From positions 1-46,398 of the forward strand of contig NZ_SACK01000014.1 in assembly GCF_004005815.1 (NCBI RefSeq): a DNA stretch of 46,398 bases, read 5' to 3'. Both the position numbers and the translations under genes were made by a program. This DNA is from Mucilaginibacter limnophilus. Lineage in GTDB: Bacteria; Bacteroidota; Bacteroidia; Sphingobacteriales; Sphingobacteriaceae. Under the pieces are notes generated by a model. That model worked only from the letters and a program-made list of their open reading frames with translations. It had not been told where the DNA came from and did no database searches. Below, piece by piece: positions 40,439 to 46,398 of this stretch. Position 1 is the first letter of the stretch. Every line of letters begins with the position of its first letter.

Positions 40439-41761
40439 ATGAGAAAAATATCACTGGCGCTGTTAGTACTTATAACTGCCGGATGCTTTACCGCTTGCGG
40501 GCAAATATTTAACAAGTCCAGACTTGATAGCTTGCTCAACGCGCTTGAGCAAAATAATAAAGGCATGGGTACATTGGTGCTGTCGAAAGACGGCAAAGTG
40601 ATTTACCAAAAGTCGACCGGTTATGAATCCGTTGTCCAAGGGGTTAAGGCTTCTGCCGTTACAAGGTACCGCATAGGTTCTATTACCAAAATGTTTACCG
40701 CAGTGATCGTTTTTCAGCTGATTGAAGAAGGTAAGCTATCACTTGACACCAGGTTATCCGAATATTATCCGCAAGTGCCAAACGCCGATAAGATCACCAT
40801 CCGCCTGATGCTGAACCATCGCAGCGGGTTACACAATTTCACTGACAGCGCCTACACGACCTATTATACCCAGCCTAAAACACATGAGCAACTGGTTCAG
40901 ATTTTCGCAACACAAACACCGGATTTTGAGCCGGATGCAAAAGCATCATACAGTAATACCAACTTTGTATTGCTGGGATACATTGCTGAAAAGATAACCG
41001 GGAAGAAATATTCATGGTTGCTTAAGTCGAGGATAACTGACAAAATAGGATTAAAGGATACATATTATGGCGGTAAAGTTGATCTGAAAGTACACGAAGC
41101 AGCATCATACCGGTATGCCGGCGGCTGGCAGGAAGAAGCACAAACTGATATGAGCATACCGGGTGGGGCAGGGGCCATTGTATCCACTCCTGTAGCCCTT
41201 ACTAAGTTCATCGAAGCATTGTTTGCAGGAAAACTTGTCAGCCTGAAAAGCCTCGAGGTGATGAAAACCTTAAAGGATAACTATGGTTCGGCCATGTTCA
41301 GGTATAACTTCGATAATAAGTTGGGTTACGGCCATAACGGCGGCATTGACGAATTTAAATCAACCCTTAGCTACTTTCCTGAAGAAAAACTTACAATTGC
41401 CTACTGTTCAAACGGGATGAACTATAATATGAACAATATTGTGTTGGGTGCATTAAGTATTTATTTCGGCAAACCGTTCCAGATACCATCATTTAAAATA
41501 ATTGAAGTTTCTGCTGAAGAGCTTTCCAAATATGTAGGAAACTATGTGAGCGATCAGTTACCCTTAAAGATCAGCATAACACAAAAAGAAGGTGTACTTA
41601 CCGCGCAGGCAACCGGGCAAAGCGCTTTCCCGCTTGATGCTGCCGATAAAGACAAATTTACCTTTGAACCGGCAGGAATAGTAATGGAATTCGCACCTGA
41701 AAAAGGCGAAATGACATTAAAGCAAAACGGACGTTCTTTTCTCTATATAAAAGAAAAATAA
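40439..41761 (+). CDS. Serine hydrolase, class C beta-lactamase-like (lipoprotein)
   Basis: A 440-residue member of the beta-lactamase-related/DD-peptidase family (Pfam Beta-lactamase type). The signal region has a lipobox-like ITAGC (Cys16), with another Cys at 20. The catalytic motif SITK (Ser81-Lys84), the YSN triad (171-173) and HNGG (about 298-301) in place of KTG are visible. The last 80 residues form a separate beta-rich tail, often seen in these proteins. Most such proteins are peptidases or esterases rather than true beta-lactamases. It follows the ankyrin gene closely. The function is inferred from the fold only. Confidence 0.9.
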   Translation: MRKISLALLVLITAGCFTACGQIFNKSRLDSLLNALEQNNKGMGTLVLSKDGKVIYQKSTGYESVVQGVKASAVTRYRIGSITKMFTAVIVFQLIEEGKLSLDTRLSEYYPQVPNADKITIRLMLNHRSGLHNFTDSAYTTYYTQPKTHEQLVQIFATQTPDFEPDAKASYSNTNFVLLGYIAEKITGKKYSWLLKSRITDKIGLKDTYYGGKVDLKVHEAASYRYAGGWQEEAQTDMSIPGGAGAIVSTPVALTKFIEALFAGKLVSLKSLEVMKTLKDNYGSAMFRYNFDNKLGYGHNGGIDEFKSTLSYFPEEKLTIAYCSNGMNYNMNNIVLGALSIYFGKPFQIPSFKIIEVSAEELSKYVGNYVSDQLPLKISITQKEGVLTAQATGQSAFPLDAADKDKFTFEPAGIVMEFAPEKGEMTLKQNGRSFLYIKEK

Positions 41762-41775
41762 TAACCTTTATTAGT

Positions 41776-42243
41776 ATGAATAAGGATAAAAAGCCTTTGT
41801 ACCGTAAAGAAAATAAGGTGTCCCTATCAACAAAATACTATGTTGTCACCGGGGGCTCGTTCCGGCATACGCGTAATACCAAAGAGTTTCAAAATAACGA
41901 AGCTACACGTATGAGCATGAATAGTGGGCAGTACGGCTATGATTACACGCCACTGTTCAAGTTTCTGCTTTCCAGAGTTGGGCAAATGTGGGACGATATT
42001 TATTCAGAAGCCAAAAGCAGGTTAGATAAAGACGAGCCGATATTCTGGATGGTAGCTTTGCATGAGCAGGACAGGAAAGACATTGTACGGTTAGATCAAT
42101 CTTCCTATTACTCGGGCTTATACGTTGATGATGACGGTTTGCTGCAAATGGTAAACCCCCATTTAGCCGAAGAAGACCTCTATGAAAGGTTAGCGCCATA
42201 TCCGGGTGAAACCTTATCATTTAATGGCGAACGTGTGAAATAA
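41776..42243 (+). CDS. Protein of unknown function
   Basis: A 155-residue soluble protein I do not recognise. There is no signal peptide. The N-terminal third is basic and polar and contains YVVTGGSFRHTRNTKEFQNN; the middle has helices with many aromatic residues (PLFKFLLSRVGQMWDDIYSE); the end is acidic (YVDDDGLLQMVNPHLAEEDL). The mix could suit a contractile or packing protein, but I see no motif for a function. It is 14 bases after the serine hydrolase, so probably co-transcribed. Base composition is like its neighbours. Confidence 0.65.
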   Translation: MNKDKKPLYRKENKVSLSTKYYVVTGGSFRHTRNTKEFQNNEATRMSMNSGQYGYDYTPLFKFLLSRVGQMWDDIYSEAKSRLDKDEPIFWMVALHEQDRKDIVRLDQSSYYSGLYVDDDGLLQMVNPHLAEEDLYERLAPYPGETLSFNGERVK

Positions 42244-42444
42244 TTAGCCTGTATTCCGTATAGTTTTATCGGAAAATCTTTGTATGTTGCTGCTGAAAAT
42301 GCATTTTCGTCGTAGCAATTAACTCATTTTGAGGTTGATAAATAGTTTGGCGCAATGTTGTTTCTTGCCGCAATAAAAACTTTATGGCACGAAAATAGTT
42401 AACACATTATCACAACAATAAATCGAAGATCAAAACTAAACGTT

Positions 42445-43311
42445 ATGAAATTTCTAAAATTTATACCCGCGCTGCTTTTGGCGGCAATTGTAATACCGGG
42501 TTGCGTAAGCTCAAAAAAATACAAACAACTACAGGCTGACTATAACCGTTTAGACAGTAACACCCGTGATATGCGCGGTAAGTATTTGCTAAGCGAGCGT
42601 AATCTGGCAGTAACTACCAACAGGGTGAAAAGCTTGGAGGAGCAACTCTCAGCCGAACGCTCGAATCTTAAATCGTTACAGGACGCGCTTGATAAATGTT
42701 TGAACTCAAGCAGCCAGGGTAACGTAAACATTTCTAAACTGGTTGACGAGATCAACAGCTCTAACAAGTACATTCAGCAATTGGTTAACGCAAAAAACAA
42801 AAGCGATTCGCTTAACATGGTGCTAACCAACAACCTTACCCGCTCGCTTAGTCAGTCGGAAATGCAGGATGTTGACGTACAGGTGTTAAAAGGCGTAGTG
42901 TACATTTCACTGTCAGATAATATGCTGTACAAATCGGGCAGCTTTGAAATATCTGATAAAGCCGACGCTACACTTGCCAAGATATCTAAGATCATTAAAG
43001 ATTACAGCAATTACGATGTGCTGATAGAAGGTAATACTGATAATGTGCCTGTAGCTTCAATAAAAGGCATCCGTAATAACTGGGATCTGAGTGCATTGCG
43101 TGCATCATCGGTTGTACAGGCGCTGCAAACCAAGTATGGTGTTGATCCGAAACGCTTAACCGCAGGCGGCCGCGGCGAATACAACCCGATTGCAGATAAC
43201 AGCACTGCTGCAGGTAAAGCTAAAAACAGGCGTACACAAATCATCATTACACCAAAACTTGATCAGTTTATGGACCTGATAGGCAAAGCGCCCGAAACAG
43301 ACAAAAAATAA
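42445..43311 (+). CDS. OmpA-family lipoprotein
   Basis: A 288-residue outer-membrane lipoprotein. The lipobox is IPGC (Cys20). A coiled coil of about 100 residues (KKYKQLQADYNRLDSNTRD onward, heptads of Leu and Asn) precedes an OmpA C-terminal domain (about 150-280). The peptidoglycan-binding motif NTDNVPVASIKGIRNNWDLS and the LSALRASSVV helix and NRRTQIIITP strand are intact. It probably tethers the outer membrane to peptidoglycan. The gene stands alone, with a 200-base leader region upstream and a terminator downstream. Confidence 0.93.
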   Translation: MKFLKFIPALLLAAIVIPGCVSSKKYKQLQADYNRLDSNTRDMRGKYLLSERNLAVTTNRVKSLEEQLSAERSNLKSLQDALDKCLNSSSQGNVNISKLVDEINSSNKYIQQLVNAKNKSDSLNMVLTNNLTRSLSQSEMQDVDVQVLKGVVYISLSDNMLYKSGSFEISDKADATLAKISKIIKDYSNYDVLIEGNTDNVPVASIKGIRNNWDLSALRASSVVQALQTKYGVDPKRLTAGGRGEYNPIADNSTAAGKAKNRRTQIIITPKLDQFMDLIGKAPETDKK

Positions 43312-43330
43312 TTTGTGATTGAATAGCAAT

Positions 43331-43363
43331 AAAGGCTGCCCGTAAACCCAGGCAGCCTTTTTT
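43331..43363 (+). terminator. Terminator of the OmpA-family gene
   Basis: AAAGGCTGCC (43331-43340) pairs with GGCAGCCTTT (43351-43360), followed by T residues. A rho-independent terminator 20 bases after the stop. Confidence 0.92.
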
Positions 43364-43480
43364 ATGTGCAAAACATGTACAAACAACCATTGCCCATGGC
43401 TGTTTAATAATATAACTTTAACCCAAACTAAATTCTATCTAACAAACTATCGAGCTAAATGCCTGCAAAGGCTACCGTAT

Positions 43481-45568
43481 ATGGCAAAACAGAAAAAGAC
43501 CGGCCCCGAAATTACTGAACTTTCTCCTGCTGAAACCCCTAAGCCAAAGAAAGTAAGAAGCACTACAAAAAAAGCGACTGTAGCGACAGACGAAGTTAAG
43601 CCTTCGAAAAAGCCAAGGGCTCCTAAAAAAGAAACAGCATCTATTGTTCCGTATAAATTTAACCCGGTTGAACCGTACAGCCGTTTTACCTATTTTGATG
43701 TCGACCTGTTTAAAGCCGGCAAACATTATAAACTGTATGATAAATTTGGGTCGCATGTGGTTGAGCACCATGGCGTAATTGGTACCTACTTCGCAGTATG
43801 GGCGCCAAATGCGCAATATGTATCGGTAATAGGCAACTTTAACGGCTGGAACCCAAACTCACACCAGCTATTTGTACGCTGGGATAGTTCAGGCATATGG
43901 GAAGGCTACATACCCGACATTGGTGTTGGTGAGACGTATAAGTACTTTATCCGCTCAAATTCGGGCGAAGAACTGGAAAAAAGCGATCCATTCGCGCTTC
44001 GCTGGGAACTACCGCCGCATACGGCATCAATTGTAGCGGATACTTATTATGAATGGACAGACAGCAGGTGGCTGGAAAACCGTCAGGAGTATAACGCCTT
44101 AGATAAGCCGTTTTCGGTTTATGAAATGCATCTTGGCTCGTGGGCGCGCAGTCCCGAAAGTCCGGATGAGTTTTTAAGCTACACACAGATTGCTGATAAA
44201 CTTGTCCCTTACATAAAGGAAATGGGCTTTACCCATGTCGAGTTTATGCCGATAGCAGAGCACCCGTATTATCCAAGCTGGGGTTACCAGGTAAGCGGAT
44301 ATTTCGCTGCTTCAGCGCGATACGGTACGCCACAGCAGCTGATGGGGCTTATTGAGCGCTTGCATAACGAAGGTATAGGCGTTATTATGGATTGGGTGCC
44401 ATCGCATTTTCCGGGTGATGTGCATGCATTATACCGTTTTGATGGTTCGCACCTGTATGAACACGCCGACATGCGCAAAGGCTATCATCCCGACTGGAAG
44501 TCGTATATATTTAACTATGGACGCAATGAGGTTAAGGCATTCCTGATCAGCAATGCCTTATTTTGGCTGGATAGATACCATGTTGACGGTTTACGTGTCG
44601 ACGCAGTAGCCTCAATGCTTTATCTTGATTACTCGCGTAAACATGGCGAGTGGGAGCCAAACGTGTTTGGCGGTAATGAAAATCTTGAAGCGATAGATTT
44701 TCTTAAAGAGTTCAACCAGGCGGTGTACGCGCATTTTCCTACTATACAAACCATTGCTGAAGAGTCGACAGCGTTTCCGGGTGTAAGTAAACCGGTATTT
44801 ATGGGCGGACTGGGCTTCGGCATGAAATGGATGATGGGCTGGATGCACGATACCTTGAAATACTTTGCTAACGATCCGGTTTATCGCAGGTATCACCATG
44901 GGCAAATAACCTTCAGTACTGTATACGCGTTTACCGAGAACTTTATGCTGCCTTTCTCGCATGACGAGGTGGTTTACGGCAAGCAGTCGCTGATAAATAA
45001 AATGCCCGGCGACGAGTGGCAAAAGTATGCTAACCTTCGCCTGATGTATAGCTATATGTTTACGCATCCGGGCACCAAACTATTGTTTATGGGCGCCGAA
45101 TTTGCGCAAGGTAAGGAGTGGAATTATCAGTATTCGCTCGACTGGCATCTGCTTGAATACGATTGTCATCAGGGTATAAAAGAGGCTGTAAAAGCGCTTA
45201 ATCACTTATACCGCAGTGAACCTGCCTTGTATGAAAAGGCATTTGACTGGAGCGGATTTGAATGGATAGACGGCGGTAATGCCGACGATTCGATACTGGT
45301 GTATAGCCGCAAGGGCCATGATCCTAAAAATGACGTGGTAATAGCACTGAACATGACACCTGTTCCGCGCGATAATTACCGTATAGGCGTACCTGCAGAA
45401 GGCACATGGGTAGAGATATTTAACTCTGACAGCACACAATTCTGGGGTAGCGGTAAGGTAAATGCTCAGCCGCTGCAATCAGAGAAAGTGAACTGGCATA
45501 TCAAAGACGATTCTATCAACATCTCATTGCCGCCACTGGGCGCTGCAGTGTTTAAACGTAATAGTTAA
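43481..45568 (+). CDS. glgB: 1,4-alpha-glucan branching enzyme
   Basis: GlgB adds alpha-1,6 branches to glycogen. The 695-residue protein has a Lys/Pro/Thr-rich N-terminal extension (about residues 1-55), a CBM48 domain (about 90-175; VIGNFNGWN), a GH13 barrel and a C-terminal beta domain. Catalytic motifs are DWVPSHF (region I), DGLRVDAVASM (nucleophile Asp374), AEEST (about 427) and SHDEV (His-Asp). I placed the start at the ATG at 43481; earlier in-frame codons would translate leader sequence. The basic extension is unusual and may bind glycogen, nucleic acid or the membrane. Other glycogen genes are not adjacent. A small membrane gene follows by four bases. Confidence 0.95.
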   Translation: MAKQKKTGPEITELSPAETPKPKKVRSTTKKATVATDEVKPSKKPRAPKKETASIVPYKFNPVEPYSRFTYFDVDLFKAGKHYKLYDKFGSHVVEHHGVIGTYFAVWAPNAQYVSVIGNFNGWNPNSHQLFVRWDSSGIWEGYIPDIGVGETYKYFIRSNSGEELEKSDPFALRWELPPHTASIVADTYYEWTDSRWLENRQEYNALDKPFSVYEMHLGSWARSPESPDEFLSYTQIADKLVPYIKEMGFTHVEFMPIAEHPYYPSWGYQVSGYFAASARYGTPQQLMGLIERLHNEGIGVIMDWVPSHFPGDVHALYRFDGSHLYEHADMRKGYHPDWKSYIFNYGRNEVKAFLISNALFWLDRYHVDGLRVDAVASMLYLDYSRKHGEWEPNVFGGNENLEAIDFLKEFNQAVYAHFPTIQTIAEESTAFPGVSKPVFMGGLGFGMKWMMGWMHDTLKYFANDPVYRRYHHGQITFSTVYAFTENFMLPFSHDEVVYGKQSLINKMPGDEWQKYANLRLMYSYMFTHPGTKLLFMGAEFAQGKEWNYQYSLDWHLLEYDCHQGIKEAVKALNHLYRSEPALYEKAFDWSGFEWIDGGNADDSILVYSRKGHDPKNDVVIALNMTPVPRDNYRIGVPAEGTWVEIFNSDSTQFWGSGKVNAQPLQSEKVNWHIKDDSINISLPPLGAAVFKRNS

Positions 45569-45572
45569 CTTA

Positions 45573-45764
45573 ATGAGCTATAAATTCTTTTATCTGTATA
45601 TTATCGGCGGGTTTATAGCCTTGGCTATACTAATTTATGAAGTTGTAACAGATTACGCTTTTATTGGCGCAACCGGTGTGCTAATGGGGGTTATGCCAGC
45701 CATAGTGCTGTTTTATATGGCCTATAAGGTTTGGCACGAAAAGAATGATAGTGAGTTGATGTGA
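45573..45764 (+). CDS. Small membrane protein of unknown function
   Basis: A 63-residue protein with two hydrophobic helices (about 7-23 and 31-50) joined by a short loop, and a charged C-terminus. I do not recognise it. It starts four bases after glgB and its TGA is followed two bases later by the next ATG, suggesting one transcript with glgB and the lipoprotein gene. Its size and pattern resemble many small inner-membrane proteins, so chance coding is possible but unlikely given the spacing. Confidence 0.65.
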   Translation: MSYKFFYLYIIGGFIALAILIYEVVTDYAFIGATGVLMGVMPAIVLFYMAYKVWHEKNDSELM

Positions 45765-45766
45765 AA

Positions 45767-46264
45767 ATGACAGTGAAGACAGTTTATTTTATAATTCTTA
45801 TTTCATCATTATTGATTGCCTCTTGCAAGCAGTCTGCAACAAGTAGAAAGGAACAAGCAGACACCATTGATAACAAAACAACCGGATATCCGGAAGATTT
45901 ATCAATTATCAATCTGATTGCTAATCCTGAGAAGTATGATGGTAAATCTATAAGGGTAAATGGGTATCTTCATTTAGAGTTTGAAGGTAATATGCTTTAC
46001 TTACATAAGGTAGATTATGAAAAGAGCTTATCAAAAAATGCATTATGGATGGACTTTTCAAAAAAATCATTAATGGCATTAGATAAAGAAAAATGTAACG
46101 ATAAATATGTTCTTGTTGAAGGTGTATTCAATAGCAACAACACAGGTCATATGGGTATGAACACTGGATCTATAGAAAAAATAACAAGATTAGAGGTTTG
46201 GGACTTTCCGCCTGCCCCGCCTCACGAAAAAAAGAATTCCGTGAAATTTCCTCCACCAAAGTAA
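45767..46264 (+). CDS. Lipoprotein of unknown function
   Basis: A 165-residue lipoprotein: signal sequence with lipobox LIASC (Cys20), then a polar linker to about residue 45. The core (YPEDLSIINLIANPEKYDGK, then IRVNGYLHLEFEGNMLYLHK) looks like a small beta-rich domain of the kind found in Bacteroidota lipoproteins with a conserved NPEKYDGK motif and OB-like strands. Function is unknown. I use the ATG at 45767; a GTG at 45761, overlapping the previous stop, is the alternative. Codon use is more AT-rich than in glgB, hinting at later acquisition or weaker selection. A terminator follows. Confidence 0.75.
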   Translation: MTVKTVYFIILISSLLIASCKQSATSRKEQADTIDNKTTGYPEDLSIINLIANPEKYDGKSIRVNGYLHLEFEGNMLYLHKVDYEKSLSKNALWMDFSKKSLMALDKEKCNDKYVLVEGVFNSNNTGHMGMNTGSIEKITRLEVWDFPPAPPHEKKNSVKFPPPK

Positions 46265-46320
46265 TTAAACATGAGTAGTCCTGAAATAGGTTGACTATTT
46301 TTGATTGCACAACATTGATA

Positions 46321-46360
46321 AAAAAGCTCAAACATCCACTAAAGATGTTTGAGCTTTTTT
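46321..46360 (+). terminator. Terminator after the lipoprotein gene
   Basis: AAAAAGCTCAAACATC (46321-46336) pairs perfectly with GATGTTTGAGCTTTTT (46344-46359) across a 7-base loop and ends in T residues. A 16-bp stem that probably works in both directions. Confidence 0.92.
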
Positions 46361-46398
46361 GTTGTAAGATTTAAGTCTGATTTCTTTTTGCTGATGCA

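Noticed and set aside
43364..43480. Longer N-terminus for GlgB
   Set aside because: It begins immediately after the preceding terminator's T-run and encodes Cys- and aromatic-rich sequence unlike any GlgB.

Overview
The window is chromosomal DNA from a member of the Bacteroidota, most likely family Sphingobacteriaceae and of Mucilaginibacter/Pedobacter type. The evidence is: many starts sit just downstream of TAnnTTTGC promoter elements (the Bacteroidota primary sigma -7 box), ribosome binding sites are mostly absent, one protein carries a type IX secretion sorting domain, and several kinds of short palindromic repeat of the sort scattered through Sphingobacteriaceae genomes lie between the genes. 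The genus is an inference from style, since no rRNA gene is present. I saw no tRNA, rRNA, CRISPR array, transposase or prophage. The content is mainly housekeeping plus accessory carbohydrate and hydrolase genes.

Layout. 1-6.2 kb: an MHS-type MFS symporter, an M20 deacylase of the ArgE type, a GNAT acetyltransferase, then a tight run of argH, a Gdx/SugE-like SMR exporter, a YwbE-family protein and an unknown protein. 6.4-15.9 kb: a DUF1345 membrane protein, a SYLF protein, a LuxE-like adenylating enzyme, a PH/SHOCT protein, tyrS, a putative DUF479-like protein, rpsA with a structured leader, and pyrR-pyrB followed by a small membrane protein. 16-26.6 kb, all on the minus strand: a flavin amine oxidase, a GH31 alpha-glucosidase, a GH13 alpha-amylase-like enzyme, and a GH2 enzyme with an inserted discoidin-like domain downstream of a T9SS-sorted surface protein. 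26.7-34.2 kb: a lipoprotein nuclease overlapping a penicillin-acylase-like Ntn hydrolase, a small membrane protein, a DUF72 protein, a class A beta-lactamase, an NPP-type phosphodiesterase and an SGNH hydrolase. 34.2-39.7 kb, minus strand: a three-gene unit (unknown protein, PhnP-like metallo-hydrolase, BLUF photoreceptor), a small membrane protein, lolA and ftsK. 39.7-46.3 kb: an ankyrin protein, an AmpC-like serine hydrolase, an unknown protein, an OmpA-family lipoprotein, glgB with a basic N-terminal extension, and two small envelope proteins.

Working together. argH closes arginine synthesis; the M20 enzyme may supply an earlier step. pyrR/pyrB belong to pyrimidine synthesis. GH31, GH13 and glgB fit intracellular alpha-glucan turnover, since GH31 and GH13 lack visible signal peptides. 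The GH2 enzyme and its T9SS partner look like an exported glycan-degrading pair. The BLUF gene, 6 bases behind a metallo-hydrolase that is itself translationally coupled to an unknown protein, is the most suggestive possible new signalling unit. The intergenic DNA is unusually rich in hairpins and repeats, including a 15-bp perfect stem that runs into a 9-bp tandem array at the left end, a structured RNA-like stretch before argH, and a stem ending 4 bases before the amine oxidase start codon.
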